Positions 32,938-44,897 are shown, numbered from the stretch's first letter. The stretch: DNA of 64,000 bases from Paraniabella defluvii (GCA_019316985.1 CP079215.1:2976001-3040000), one strand, 5' to 3'. The notes: generated by a model from the sequence alone, not told the origin. Made by a program: numbers and translations.

Positions 32938-35373
32938 TTAGAATTTATAGGCGGCAGTAACAACGAAATTTCGGGGAGGGATGGGGTTAATACTGTAATT
33001 TTCGTGAATATAATAGTTGAAAGTATTAGTGATATTAGCCAGCTTGGCGATCAGCGATATTTTCCTGAAAGTATAGCCCGCAGAAACATCAACTGTGGCA
33101 AAACCTTTTACTTTGAACAGGCGATCATTCAGGTACAGCTCTTTGGTTTGGCTGTTTAATGCGTATTGGGTATTCCATCCTGCGTTGCGCTCGCCTACGT
33201 AATATAAGCCGGCACCCAGTTTCAGGTCTTTGATATTGCCGTTTTGGAAGGTGTAGAAAGTAGTAGCATTGGCGGTGTGCGCCGGGTTATTTACCAGGCG
33301 TTCGCCTTCCAGAAAGCTACCGGCATTACCTGCTGTTTTGGTATAGCGCATATAATTGTAGCTATATCCCGCCAGTATATCCCAGCCTTTTAGTGGATGA
33401 CTTTTGAAATCAAGTTCAATGCCATCGCTGGTGGTTTGGCCCGTCAGCTCCCTGTAATTAGTATTGCTGTTCACATTGCCGTTCCTGTCAATCAGTGCCA
33501 TTTGCGAGAGATTGTTATTAATGATACGGTATATGGTAAGGTTGGCACTTAGCAAACCCTCAAAAAAATCGTTTTTAACACCCAGCTCATATTGGTCGAT
33601 AACCGACGGCTTTAAAGGGTTTTCATAGATATCACGTCCCGAGTTGGGTGAGAAGGAGTTAGAGTAGCTGGCAAATACTGTAGTACGGCTGGTGGGCTGG
33701 TATACCAGGCCAACCCTTGGAGAAAATGCTTTGTCAATTTGAATACTTCCGTATCCCAATGAGTCATTTTTTTGAAGGTAGGTGGTTTGTACCCTATCTG
33801 CCTGCTGAAAAGACCAGCGCACACCGGCCAGCAATTTAATCTGGTCTGTAATGCTGATCAGATCCTGTATGTAGGAGCCAAAGCGGGTAACGGGGCTTTT
33901 TGCCGACGTGTTCCATACCCAATTGGTAGGAATATCTATACGGCCGGTATAAGCTGAGGGATCAATCAGGTTGATCGTATCGTAAGTGATGTTGGGAGAA
34001 AAGCCGGCAGCCAGGTTAACTGTTTTGTCATTTTCGTAATCTGCACCCACCAATAATTTGTGGCTGATGAAACCGGTATTGAAGGAGCCATTCAGGAATA
34101 ACTGGCCCGTGAAATAATCCTGTTTGTTATTGGTTTTTCCTAATGGTCTTGCAAATTTGCCATTGATATTGGCCTGTATACGCTCGGTAGAAAAATAATC
34201 TCTCTCGTAATTTTGGTAGCCTCCCAGTGCATTGATCTGCCAGTCATCATTAAGCCGGTGGTTCAATTCAAAGGAAGCCGTAGCTTGTTTTGTTTTGGCG
34301 TATTGCCAGGGTGTACCGAAAAAGTATTACGTGACACGGGAGTGACTCTCTTGCCGCCTACAACTTTTGTATCGGGGTTATCGCTCATGGTTCCTATGCC
34401 GAAATCGGGTGTGAACTCATGTTGCAGGTAATCGCCCTGCACCGTCAATTTCGTTTTTTCACTTAATTTGAAAAGCATTGAAGGATTAACGTAAAAGCGC
34501 TCCGAATGCACAAAGTCTCTAAAACTGTTAGTTTTTTTCGTAGGTGCCGTTTACCCGGTAAGCTACTGTTTTGCTTATAGGGCCATAAACGTCAATAGCG
34601 GGTTTGTAAAGGTCAAAACTACCTATACGCATGTTTACCTCGCCGCCAAAAACAAATTTTGGTTTTTTTGTAACCATATTAATGATTCCTCCGGGTGTAA
34701 CATTGCCATACAGTAAGGCGGCGCTACCTTTCAATACTTCCACACTTTCAATAGCGCTCATTTCAGGCATAGCGCCGCTATTTACCCTGAAGCCATTTTT
34801 AAAGGTATTGGTATTGCCGAGATTGTAGCCGCGGGCATAAAAGGTTTCCTGTGTGCTGGCGCGCGCGCCTCCAAGATATACGCCGTTTACATTTTTAACT
34901 ACATCGCTTAAACGCTGAGCCTGCTGGTTTTCGATAGTGGACTGGCCAATAATGGTAACTGCTTGGGGAGGTCCATTACGGGGATGCCCGACCTGCTTAT
35001 AGCAGCAGTTCCTGGTTAATGCTGCCGCCGATACGAACAATGACCTCCTTTAGCTCCCTGCCGTTAAGCGCCAGGTTATAGCTGGTTGCATCGTTTTTCT
35101 CCGGCGGGACAGTTACCGGTATTTCCTGGCTCACTTCGTTTTCAAATGAGTAAACCAATATGTACGTGCCAAAGGGAATATCTGTGAACGCAAATTTCCC
35201 TTTTTCGTCAGTTGTTACATGTTTTTGAGGCTTTTTATACTAACGTTTACGTTAGCTACGGCTTTCCCGTCGGGCGTTGTAATAAAGCCTTCAATTGTTC
35301 CCGTACCTGTTGATTGCGACATTACAGTCAGCGCTGTAAAAAGCGCTGCTAATATCGTTACTATCCGTTTCAT
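32938..35373 (-). CDS. TonB-dependent siderophore receptor
   Basis: A FhuA/FpvA-type outer-membrane receptor (TIGR01783-like) of about 810 residues. It has a signal peptide (MKRIVTILAALFTALTVMSQ), then a carboxypeptidase-like domain (residues 25-110). The plug includes VTIIGQSTIENQQAQRLSDV, NVNGVYLGGAR and EVLKGSAALLYGNVTPGGII. The barrel carries PSVIDQYELGVKNDF and ends IPPRNFVVTAAYKF, the typical aromatic end. Breaks are near 34280, 34520 and 35035. It probably imports a ferric siderophore. No DtxR-like box was seen upstream. Confidence 0.92.
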
Positions 35374-35490
35374 GCTTATCCTGTTTATAATTGGGCGCGA
35401 AGGAACAGATAACTATGAAAGTATATTTACGAAATGCGGAAAAATTATATCGAGAACGGGAATTTTTTTCTTGGCGAAAACAGGAAAATA

Positions 35491-35519
35491 TAAAAGCCGG
35501 GCTGTTAAAGCCAGGCTTT
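35491..35519 (-). terminator. Probable terminator of lon
   Basis: On the minus strand AAGCCTGGCT and AGCCCGGCTT can pair with one internal mismatch, followed by a T-rich tract. It begins 21 bp after the lon stop codon. Confidence 0.6.
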
Positions 35520-35539
35520 GCCGTAAATGGATTTGTGAC

Positions 35540-37940
35540 TTATTTGGTAAGCGCAATAGCCAGCACTTCTTCCATTTTATCTACATAATGAAATTTTAAT
35601 CCTTTGATAAAAGATGCTTCCACCTCAGCCACATCTTTTTCGTTTTGGGCGCATAGTACAATTTCTTTTAACCCTGCACGTTTAGCAGCCAGGATTTTTT
35701 CTTTGATGCCTCCAACGGGTAATACCTGCCCGCGTAAAGTAATTTCACCTGTCATTGCCAGGAATGGTTTTACTTTTTGCCTGTTAATACCGATGCAATG
35801 GCCGTCATCATAGTAATACCGGCGCTGGGACCGTCTTTAGGGGTTGCACCCTCCGGTACATGTATATGGATACTTTTTTACTAAAAACGGTAGGGTCGAT
35901 ATTGTACTTGCCTGCATTGGATTTAAGATAGCTTAAAGCTGTGGTAGCACTTTCCTTCATTACGTTGCCCAGGTTGCCCGTTAAGCTCAATTCGCCCTTA
36001 CCGTCGCTAAGGCTGGCTTCTATAAAGAGGATATCTCCTCCTACATAGGTCCAGGCTAATCCTACAGCTACACCCGGAACATTTACGGCTTTGTACAGGT
36101 CGCTGCTGTATTTAGGCTTGCCCAGTATCTGCTGCAGCTCTTCTACAGAAAGAGAGGTATTAAGCGTTTCTTCCATTGCTATTTTCTTTGCCCTGTTGCG
36201 CATAATGCTGGCAATCATTCTATCCAGCTCACGCACGCCGCTTTCACGGGTATAGTCCGCAATCAGGCGTTCCAGTACCTTGTCGCCTATTTTAAAGCTG
36301 CTTTTGGGTATACCATGCATTTCTTTTTGCTTGGGCACCAGGTGACGTTTGGCAATCTCTATTTTTTTCTTCAATAGCATAACCGCTTAGGTTAATAATC
36401 TCCAGCCTGTCTCTTAAAGCCGGCTGTATATTTTGCAGGTTATTCGCTGTTGCAATAAACAATACCTTACTCAGGTCGTATTCCAGTTCCAGGTAGTTGT
36501 CGTAGAATGTATTGTTCTGCTCGGGATCCAGCACTTCCAGCAATGCACTGCTGGGGTCGCCGCGAAAATCATTGCCCACCTTATCGATCTCATCCAGCAC
36601 AATTACGGGGTTGCTGCTTTTGGCTTTACGCAACGACTGCAGGATACGGCCCGGCATAGCGCCTATATACGTTTTACGGTGCCCGCGTATTTCACTCTCA
36701 TCATGCAAACCACCCAAACTAAGGCGAATATATTTACGCCCCAACGCGCTGGCGATACTTTTACCCAGCGATGTTTTCCCGATACCGGGAGGTCCGAAAA
36801 AGCATAGTATCGGGCTTTTCATATCTCCCTTCAATTTCAATACAGCCAGGTACTCCAGTATCCGTTCTTTGATCTTAGCCATGCCATAATGATCATTGTC
36901 GAGTGTTTTTGAGCATTTTTAAGGTCGTAATGATCTTCGGTATATTCGTTCCAGGGCAGGTCCAGCATAAGGTCCACATGGTTGTATACCACTGAATAAT
37001 CGGGTGTGCTGGGATGCATTCTTTCGAGCTTTTCCACTCCTTTCTGAAAAGCTTCTTTTGCAGCTACCGGCCAGTTTTTAGCTTCTGCCTTTTTCTGCAT
37101 CTCCTTTATTTCCTGTGAGTTGGAATCTCCGCCCAGTTCTTCCCGGATACTTTTTAATTGTTGCTGAAGAAAATATTCCCGTTGCTGCTTATCAAGCTCT
37201 GTACGCGTTTTGTTGGTTACCTTGTTTTTAAGCTCCACAAACTGCAATTCTTTCTGCAGCAATTCCATCAGGTTTACTGCCCGCTGCTTGATGTCCGTCA
37301 GTTCCAGCAATTTTTGTTTTTCCTGTATCGAAGTATTAAGATTGCTGCTTACGAAGTGAATCAGAAAAACAGGGCTCTCGATATTTTTGAGGATCAGTGT
37401 AGCCTCAGAAGGCAGGTTGGGCGATTGCTGAATGATATTGGTTGCAATATCTTTAATATTGGAAATATACGCTTCAAAATCACCGTCTTTGGGCACCTCA
37501 TTTTCCAGAATTCTCGTGGTCCTGGCTTTGAAATAGGGATCTTCGGTAGTGATTTCATCTATACGAAATTTGCTCCGTCCCTGTATAATAACCGTAGTGC
37601 CGCCATCCGGCATCTTAATCAGTTTAATGATTTTGGCGATAGCACCGATCTTTTCCAGGTCGTCAATGCCCGGTTCTTCTACATTCGAATCTTTTTGGGC
37701 TACCACGCCTACCAGCTTGTCGCCTTTATAGGCGTCGTTCACTGCCTGAATGCTTTTGTCACGCCCTACAGTAATAGGTAACACCACACCCGGGAATAAA
37801 ACGGTATTCCGCAGAGGAAGGATGGCTATTTCTTCAGGAATAATATCCTGGCTATCGTCGGTTTCATTCTCGTTGAGCGGAAGTATCGGCATAAAATCCA
37901 TATCATCTTCAGGCTTCAAAAACACTTTGCTAAAATCCAT
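35540..37940 (-). CDS. lon: ATP-dependent endopeptidase Lon
   Basis: This cytoplasmic AAA+ protease degrades misfolded and regulatory proteins; about 800 residues. The N-terminal LON substrate domain starts at [19 protein letters not shown]. The coiled region carries [19 protein letters not shown]. Walker A is [14 protein letters not shown] and Walker B is [11 protein letters not shown]. The protease domain holds the catalytic Ser in [11 protein letters not shown] and the Lys in [16 protein letters not shown]. Breaks near 36897, 36373, 35872 and 35775 are all one-base homopolymer losses. Because Lon is highly conserved, the exact continuation across each break is strong evidence that the breaks are sequencing errors. 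Confidence 0.97.
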
Positions 37941-38126
37941 ATTTTTTATTTTTGAGACAAACTGTCATATAATTGCTTTATAACCATATTGGTTAGGCCA
38001 ATATATGAAAGGGTATATTAGCGGCAATATTAGTGCCATGCCGCTGATTCCCGAAAACTTGTCGCAGAAAAATATGGAGCGGGGGCAAGAAGGCGGTTCG
38101 CCCCGATACAACGTTCTTAACGAATG
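37941..38126. other. Intergenic region upstream of lon
   Basis: This carries the lon promoter region on the minus strand. No gene, hairpin or array stands out, and no heat-shock inverted repeat (CIRCE) was seen. Confidence 0.4.
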
Positions 38127-38711
38127 TTAGAAAGCCAGTCCAACACTTAGTTGCAAGGCCTGGTTTTTCCATTTATCCTGGTCCACTACCTGGCTCACAT
38201 TATTCAGTCCTATAACATAGCGGGCTGCAACTCTGAAAGCGCTGAAATGTAGCGCGGCTCCGCCCACCATCGAAAAATCGCCTCTTTTAAATGCGTCTTC
38301 ACCGTTTTCCAACAGCTTCTTGTCCTTATTCATAAGAATGCCAAATTGAGGTCCTGCTTCAATATGGAGGGGGCCAAAAAGGCGCATGTTAACAAGGATT
38401 GGAATAGATAAATAATTAAGCTTGGCTTTTAGCTGGTCGTTCTTAAAGCCAGGCAATGTATTTGTGAAAGAAGTATCGGTGGTAGCGGTTGTTTGAGAGA
38501 AAAGGACTTCCGGGTTAATGCTAAATTTATCTCCCAGGCCAATTTCTGCAAAACCACCCACGAGGTAGCTGTAATTAAATTCTTCTTTAAAGCTTTTTCC
38601 CTGAATTTTTCCGGCATTAACACCTGCTTTTATCCCAATATGGAATTGTGCATTAACCGAAAATGTGGCAAACAACACTACTACAGCGGTGATGAGAAGG
38701 CGATTGATCAT
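38127..38711 (-). CDS. PorT-like outer-membrane beta-barrel protein
   Basis: 194 residues, intact frame, with signal peptide MINRLLITAVVVLFATFSVNA. The body is an eight-strand barrel pattern, starting FHIGIKAGVNAGKIQ and ending NQALQLSVGLAF with a terminal Phe, typical of the porin-family PorT/OmpW-like barrel common in Bacteroidota. The start at 38711 is chosen over an upstream in-frame Met at 38747 because it begins at the signal peptide. Cargo or role is unknown. Confidence 0.82.
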   Translation of the reverse strand: MINRLLITAVVVLFATFSVNAQFHIGIKAGVNAGKIQGKSFKEEFNYSYLVGGFAEIGLGDKFSINPEVLFSQTTATTDTSFTNTLPGFKNDQLKAKLNYLSIPILVNMRLFGPLHIEAGPQFGILMNKDKKLLENGEDAFKRGDFSMVGGAALHFSAFRVAARYVIGLNNVSQVVDQDKWKNQALQLSVGLAF

Positions 38712-38770
38712 TGTTTTTTGTTTAGGGGATGAGGTTTTAAAAAACAAATGTAAGTTTTTTCACTCTATGT

Positions 38771-40021
38771 TTACGCCAGCTCTATCACAGTAATTTCGGG
38801 TAAAATACCTACACGGCCGGGGTACCCGATAAAGCCGAATCCCCGGTTTACGTATAACTTTTGATTTTGCTGTTCGTACAGTCCTGCCCAATGTTTATAA
38901 ACATATTGTACAGGGCTCCACCTGAACCCGGGGATCTCTACACCAAACTGCATACCATGGGTGTGGCCGCTTAAGGTAAGATCAACATCGGTATATTTTG
39001 CACTTACCTCGGTGTCCCAATGAGAGGGATCGTGGCTCATCAATATTTTAAAAGGGTAGTTTGGCGCCCTGCATGGCCTTGCTCATGCTGCCGTAGCTGT
39101 GAAAACTGCCACGGCCGCTGATGTTTTGAACGCCAACCAGGCCAATGGTTTCGTTATCCTTTTGCAATGGCAGGTGTTCATCAAGTAAAAGACGCCAGCC
39201 CATATCTGCATGTATTTTTTTAGCGCTTCCAGGTTTTGGGCTTTTTCAACCGGGGATTTCCACTGAACATAATCTCCATAATCATGATTGCCCAAAACCG
39301 AATAAACACCCATCGGGGCTTTAAGGCGGCTGAATATCTTTTGGTATTCGCCCACTTCATTGCTTTTGTTGTTTACCAGGTCTCCTGTAAAAAGAATGAG
39401 ATCCGCGTTTTGGCTTAAAATGAGATCTATACCCTTGTTAACTGCCTTATAATTGGTAAAGCTACCGGTATGAATATCGGAGATATGCACAATCTTCAAA
39501 CCCTTAAAAGCAGCCGGCAGGTTTGCAAAAGGTATTTTTATGCTCTTAACCTGGTAATTATACTTGTTACTGAGGCCATAAATAAAAGATGAAAACATGG
39601 CGCCCCGAAATAATACCCAGCCAGGTTAAAAAGGAAGACCGGGATATGCGGTCTCCTGAAGTGCCTGCGATTTCGCTGATTTCATTGTTAGGTGAAAATA
39701 TTTTACCGGCAATCCATTGCACGGCACGGCGCAGATCGTCCACAAAAAGAAGACAGCGGCAATTAATTTGCCGAGGAACAGCGCAAATACAAGCACAAAA
39801 AGTATACTTCTCAACGCCTTATGCTGCTCACTTGCCTGGAAATAAGGCAACACAAATATTAGTAAAACCAATGCCATTACAGAAAAGAACCAGTAGGCAA
39901 GCGTGAAAATGGTCCTGCTTTTGGCACCCGGAACAAAAAGCGACCGGACGGAGAAAAATACATAAAGGTCGATCAAAAGCATTGCTGCAATAAGAATCCA
40001 CCAGAAAGGCCCATTGCGCAT
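38771..40021 (-). CDS. Membrane-anchored metallophosphoesterase
   Basis: About 415 residues. Residues 1-130 form four hydrophobic helices (WWILIAAMLLIDLYVFFSV is the first). A linker (ISRSSFLTWLGIISG) leads to a calcineurin-like phosphoesterase domain with IVHISDIHTGSF, LFTGDLVNN, VLGNHDYGDY, MSHDPSHWD and LTLSGHTHGMQFG. This matches the YkuE/YaeI-like family, some of which act on UDP-diacylglucosamine or related lipids; the substrate here is unproven. Breaks are near 39735, 39217 and 39055. Confidence 0.9.
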
Positions 40022-40154
40022 ATTACATTATTTTATGATCAAAACTAAGGAATTGCATATTGGTTGACGTGTTAAGAGGAAAATCCCCTTAAAATATTAA
40101 TTAAGAAGTGGCCGGCTATGCATATAATCTAATAAACAGTTGCCTCAAAAACTT

Positions 40155-40162
40155 TACATTTG
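40155..40162 (+). promoter_or_regulatory. Possible -7 element of parA
   Basis: TACATTTG matches TAnnTTTG, 60 bp upstream of the parA ATG. A TTG occurs only 12 bp upstream of it, closer than the usual 19-21 bp, so the assignment is weak. Confidence 0.35.
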
Positions 40163-40222
40163 CGTTTCGCCACGATTTATGACTTTTTTATCTTATTAAT
40201 CTTTATTCGTGGGTAAAAAATT

Positions 40223-41021
40223 ATGGCAAAAATAATTGGAGTTGCAAACCAGAAAGGTGGTGTAGGTAAAACCACAACTGCTATAAACCTGGCTGCAAGT
40301 TTTGCAGTGCTTGAGTATAGGACGTTGCTGGTAGATGCTGATCCACAGGCAAATAGCACCACGGGCGTGGGTTTTGACCTGCAAAATATAACGCAGAGCC
40401 TGTACGATTGTATGGCTAATCAAACCCCGGCGCAAAATGTTATTCTGAAAAGCGATATTCCGAATCTGGATCTGATCCCTCGCATATAGATCTGGTGGGG
40501 CTGAAATAGAAATGATCAATTATCCTAACCGGGAAACCGTGCTGAAAGAAATACTGGCGGCCGTACAGGATAATTATGATTTTATCGTGATTGATTGCTC
40601 TCCGTCCCTGGGGTTAATAACCGTAAATGCATTAACTGCCGCCCAGTCGGTAGTAGTTCCGGTGCAGTGCGAGTTTTTTGCGTTGGAAGGGTTAGGAAAG
40701 CTGTTGAATACTATTAAGATTGTACAAAGCCGCCTCAATATGGATCTGAAAATTGAAGGGATCCTCATGACCATGTATGATGCCCGTCTTCGCTTGTGTA
40801 ACCAGGTGGTGAACGAAGTACGCAGGCATTTTGATGAGTTGGTGTTTAGCACCATAATCCACCGTAACTCAAAACTGAGCGAGGCGCCCAGCTTTGGTAA
40901 GCCGGTAATATTGTACGATGGTAATAGTAAGGGTTCTGTTAATTACCTCAACCTGGCCAAAGAAATATTACAAAAGAATAACCTCACAAAAATTCCAAAC
41001 GAGGAAAAGATATTGGAATAA
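40223..41021 (+). CDS. parA: ParA/Soj-family chromosome-partition ATPase
   Basis: A cytoplasmic deviant-Walker ATPase of about 265 residues. Walker A is QKGGVGKTTTAINLAASFA, followed by LLVDADPQANSTTGVG, DFIVIDCSPSLGLITVNA (Walker B region) and VQCEFFALEGLGKLL. Together with ParB it moves the chromosome origin. Breaks are near 40484 and 40501. The stop codon is the first part of an octamer array filling the space to parB. No parS site is visible in the window. Confidence 0.95.
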
Positions 41022-41095
41022 GTTAACAAGTTAGAAGGTTGATAAGTTGGAAAGGATGAACCCTGTCAACTTTTAAACCTGTCAACATATCAACT
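41020..41095. repeat. Facing octamer arrays filling the parA-parB spacer
   Basis: Left arm: four 8-bp units at 41020-41051 sharing GTT at a fixed position, such as AAGTTAAC and AAGTTAGA. Right arm: four units at 41064-41095 sharing TCAAC, such as TGTCAACT and TATCAACT. The arms are roughly reverse complementary, 12 bp apart. The left arm starts inside the parA stop and the right arm ends 4 bp before the parB ATG. Confidence 0.85.
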
Positions 41096-41099
41096 AAAA

Positions 41100-42016
41100 A
41101 TGGCTACACAAAAATCAAATAAAGACGCACTGGGTAAAGGTATTCGCTCTCTTTTGGGGAGCATTGATGCGGAGTTGAAGAGCGGCACCGGAGATTTAAA
41201 GAAAACGGTAGTGGAAGCGGCAACCAATATTTCCAAGATCCCGGTAGCAGATATTGAAACCAACCCTAAGCAGCCGCGAACCGACTTTGATGAGCAGGCG
41301 TTACAGGAGCTGGCGCAATCGATCAAAATACATGATATCATTCAACCGCTTACCGTTTCCAAAATGGCGAACGGCAAATACCGGTTGATTGCAGGGGAGC
41401 GTCGTTTACGCGCTTCTAAAATAGCAGGATTAAAAGAAGTGCCGGCTTATATCAGGCAGGCAAATGATGCAGAGCTGCTTGAGCTGGCCCTGCTGGAGAA
41501 TTTACAGCGGGAAGATCTGAACGCAGTGGAAGTAGCATTAAGCTACAAGCGCATGATGGACGAGCTGGGTATACGCAGGACCAGGTAGCCGAACGAATGG
41601 GGAAGGACAGGAGTACTGTAGCTAACTTTATCAGGTTATTGAAATTACCGCCAGACATCCAGCTGGCCGTAAGAAACGGTGTGATCTCCATGGGGCATGC
41701 GCGGGCATTGATTAACGTGGATACGGTAGACAGGCAATTGTTTATTTTTAAAGAGATCAAAGAAAAAGGGTTGTCGGTAAGGCAAACAGAGGAGCTGGTA
41801 AGAAACCTGTATAAAGAAAGCGGTACTGCTAAAAAGACTCCTAAAAACAGCCTTTCTTCGCCATTTCAGCGTATTGAAGATAAGCTGGCCAGCCAGTTTG
41901 ATACACGCGTAAAGCTGAAGCACAGCTCCAAAGGGCATGGGCAAATTACTTTCGATTATTATTCGGTGGAGGAACTCAATAAGCTGTTGCAAAACTTTAA
42001 CGTGTCCGTCGACTAA
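41100..42016 (+). CDS. parB: ParB/Spo0J-family partition protein
   Basis: About 305 residues. The N-terminal CTPase domain has ETNPKQPRTDFDEQALQELA and the signature AGERRLRASKIAG. The HTH region is GYTQDQVAERMGKDRSTVANF, partly restored after a break near 41575. A C-terminal dimerisation region ends in LQNFNVSVD. It binds parS sites, spreads as a CTP-dependent clamp and works with ParA. It is the third component of the conserved parA-parB-DUF5683-dapB order. Confidence 0.95.
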
Positions 42017-42057
42017 CTTTAACTTGGCAATAGATTAATCTGTATTTTATTTGCACC

Positions 42058-42745
42058 ATGCATATAGTTACGAAACTTTTTCTCTCTGCTTTACTATTCA
42101 CCTTATTGCATGTAGGGGCCGCTGATGCGCAAACAGTTGATACAGCTGTTGCACGCCAGCTTTTGGCAGCAAAAGATACAGTTGCAAAACCAACTATAAA
42201 AAACCCGGCTTTTAAAGAGACGGACAGCTCCAAGCTGGCAGATCCCAGGGCACGTATTCCCGGAAAGCTGCTTTACGATCTGCTATATTACCAGGCTGGG
42301 GGCAGGTTTATAACAGGAAGATATGGAAGGTGCCCATAGTTTATGCAGCGCTGGGCGCCACCGGCGGTATTTTTATTAACAATCTTAACTGGTATAACCG
42401 TACTAAATATGCCTATCGCATAGCCATCGATATTCAGAACGGGAAGGATTCTATTGGAAGCGCCTCTTATAATAAGATATACGAGAGCTTAAAACAGCCC
42501 TTTTTACAGGTTCCCAGGGTGTTCAGGCAGAGTACCTGCGTACCAACAGGGACTATTTTAGAAAAAATGTAGATTATTCGGCTATCTATTTTCTTATTGC
42601 CTGGGCTTTAAATGTGGTAGACGCTACCGTAGATGCCCACCTGAGCAGCTTTGACGTGTCTCCTGACCTGGCGTTTAAAATACAACCAGGGTATAGCGAC
42701 ATGGCACGAACGGCCGGACTGAGCCTGGTACTGAAAGTGAAATAA
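42058..42745 (+). CDS. DUF5683-domain protein
   Basis: About 230 residues with signal peptide-like N-terminus (LSALLFTLLHVGAADAQ). The domain core RSAILPGWGQVYNRKIWKVP appears once the break near 42262 is repaired. GYSDMARTAGLSLVLKVK ends the chain. A second break lies near 42512. The family is a secreted or envelope protein of unknown role, usually found beside parB and dapB in Bacteroidota, as here. Confidence 0.85.
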
Positions 42746-42768
42746 CAGACTAAAATATTAATTGAGAA

Positions 42769-43486
42769 ATGATGAAGATTGCAATAATTGGCTATGGAAA
42801 AATGGGAAAAGCCATAGAGGCTATCGCTTTAGAAAGAGGACACGAAGTGGTTTTGAAAATAGATGAAACCAATATCGTAGATTTTAACCAGGAAAATATA
42901 GCACAGGCAGATGTAGCGATTGAATTTACAGGGCCGCATACAGCATACGATAATATCCTGAAGCTAATCGGGTTTGGAATACCCGTTGTTAGCGGGTCTA
43001 CAGGATGGCTCGATAAGATGAAGGAAGTACAGCAATTATGCGCCGATAAAAATGGCGCCTTTATTTACGCCAGCAATTTTAGCGTGGGGGTGAATTTATT
43101 TTTGAACTCAATAAGAAACTGGCGGCTTTAATGCATCCTCATAATGAATATAAAGTATCGCTGGAAGAAATTCATCATACCCAAAAACGGGATGCCCCGA
43201 GCGGAACAGCCATAACATTGGCCGAAGGTGTGATGGAAACCTACCGGGCATTGACCAAATGGGTGAATGATGTAGAGCCCGCTGAGGATGAGCTGCTGAT
43301 CGTGAGCAAACGCATTGATCCCGATCCGGGTACGCATACGATCCGCTATACTTCGGAGATCGATGATATCGTGATTACGCATTCGGCGCATAGCCGTAAA
43401 GGCTTTGCCCTGGGAGCGGTAGTAGCAGCTGAGTTTTTAAAAATAAGAAGGGGATTTTTACAATGAAAGAGGTATTAGGACTTTAA
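42769..43486 (+). CDS. dapB: 4-hydroxy-tetrahydrodipicolinate reductase
   Basis: DapB (EC 1.17.1.8) reduces hydroxy-tetrahydrodipicolinate with NAD(P)H in lysine and diaminopimelate synthesis. About 238 residues, the normal size for this branch. The nucleotide motif is IAIIGYGKMGKAIE. SGSTGW and ASNFSVGVNLF lead to the catalytic-domain signature EIHHTQKRDAPSGTA. The C-terminus is FTMKEVLGL after repair. Breaks lie near 43104 and 43450. Start may be 42769 or the adjacent ATG at 42772. Confidence 0.95.
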
Positions 43487-43508
43487 AGTAAAAATAGGAT
43501 AGTATTTA

Positions 43509-43542
43509 AAACGCCCTGCTAGAGCAGGGCGTTCTTTGTTTT
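43509..43542 (+). terminator. Terminator after dapB
   Basis: AACGCCCTGCT pairs perfectly with AGCAGGGCGTT around AG, followed by a T-rich tract. It lies 24 bp after the dapB stop. Confidence 0.92.
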
Positions 43543-43747
43543 GTTATAAAAAGTCAAGGAGATGTAAATGCAGTGAAGAAAAGAAAAAGGATACCTGCTC
43601 TATTGATTGCACAAATGACAGAGCCCCGGTTTTTAACTACCAGATAAAACCCGGCTGGCCCAATATTGCAATCGGTCAGCTACTTTTTGCAAAAGCAGGA
43701 TTGAAAAATCTGTTGAAAGCAAGGGCGGGTTAAACGCGGCTGCTGTT

Positions 43748-44796
43748 TCAGGCGCGACTTTCCACTTCTCTGGCCAGCTCCTGAATGCCTTTTTACTTAC
43801 TTCGTCATCGCTCACCATTACGGGAACGCCAATGTCTCCGCCTTCTCGAATGCTTTGCACCAAAGGTATTTCACCAAGAAAAGGCAGCTCATATTGCTCT
43901 GCCAGCTTTTGCGCGCCCTGCTTGCCAAAAATGTAATATTTATTACCCGGTAATTCGGCTGGCGTAAAGTAGCTCATGTTTTCCACCAATCCTAATATTC
44001 TTGCATTAAGCTGGGCCTGCCCAAACATCGCAATTCCTTTTTGGCATCTGCCAGTGCCACATCCTGGGGGTACTTACAATCACCACACCAGAAACCTTGA
44101 TCATCTGCAGCAATGTAAGGTGAATATCACCGGTGCCCGGAGGCATATCTACTATCAGGTAATCCAGGTCGCCCCAGTCTACATCAGTAACAAATTGACG
44201 AATGGCGCTGCTGGCCATAGGGCCGCGCCAAACCACGGCTTTGCTTTCATCTACCAAAAGTCCGATGCTCAAAAGCCTGATGCCGAACCGTTCCAGCGGA
44301 ACGATAACGCCCTTGCCGTTTACGTCTTTCATTAGCGGGCGCTCGCCCCTTACGCCAAACATTATAGGAACACTTGGCCCGTAAATATCGGCATCCATCA
44401 GCCCCACTTTGGCGCCTGATTCTGCCAATGCCAAAGCCAGGTTGGCAGCTACAGTGCTTTTGCCAACGCCACCTTTGCCGCTTATTACAGCTATAACTTT
44501 TTAACGCCTGAAAGGGGAGTGTTAGGTTCCTGCTCGTATGCCGTTTCAGCTACAGGTTTATTTTGAAAGGCTACTTTGATAATAGCATCTTTATTTACCT
44601 GCTCTTTAATTGCTTTAATAGCCTCGCTTTTGAGTTTGAGCCTTACATCCGCATCGGTAGTATCCACGATAAGGCTGAATGAAATATAATATTTTTCAAT
44701 ATTCAGATCCTGCACAATGCCTGCGCTAACAATATCCGTTTCATTGCCAGCGTAATAAACCGTTTTTAACGCATCCAATACTTTTTCCTTCGTCAT
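43748..44796 (-). CDS. Mrp/NBP35-family Fe-S cluster carrier ATPase
   Basis: About 350 residues. The N-terminal MIP18/DUF59 domain (MTKEKVLDALKTVYYAGNE) is followed by the P-loop VISGKGGVGKST, which is visible only after repair near 44502. Then come GLMDADIYGPSVP, VWRGPMASSAIRQF and YLIVDMPPGTGDIHLTLLQ. The family assembles or delivers iron-sulfur clusters. The CxxC pair found in many Mrp C-termini is not obvious here. Further breaks are near 44058 and 43776, and the C-terminal end at 43748 is my best estimate. Confidence 0.9.
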
Positions 44797-44897
44797 TATT
44801 AAAGCTTATGTTAAATTCAAATATAAATGCCAAAGTTAAACACCTATACCGCCAAATTGTTGTCTTTATTAAAAATCATGTACTTAATTTTGGCGCA

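Noticed and set aside
35374..35539. DtxR-type operator before the siderophore receptor
   Set aside because: No TTAGG...CCTAA inverted repeat was found upstream of that gene.
37158..37781. Open frame of about 200 codons opposite lon
   Set aside because: It is antisense to the conserved LON domain, has no family resemblance and follows from lon codon usage.
40223..42016. parS sites or replication origin next to parAB
   Set aside because: I searched by eye for a TGTTTCACGTGAAACA-like palindrome and DnaA-box clusters and saw none.
43536..43733. Small plus-strand gene between the dapB terminator and mrp
   Set aside because: Lies after a strong terminator, overlaps the mrp end antisense, and its composition is not protein-like.
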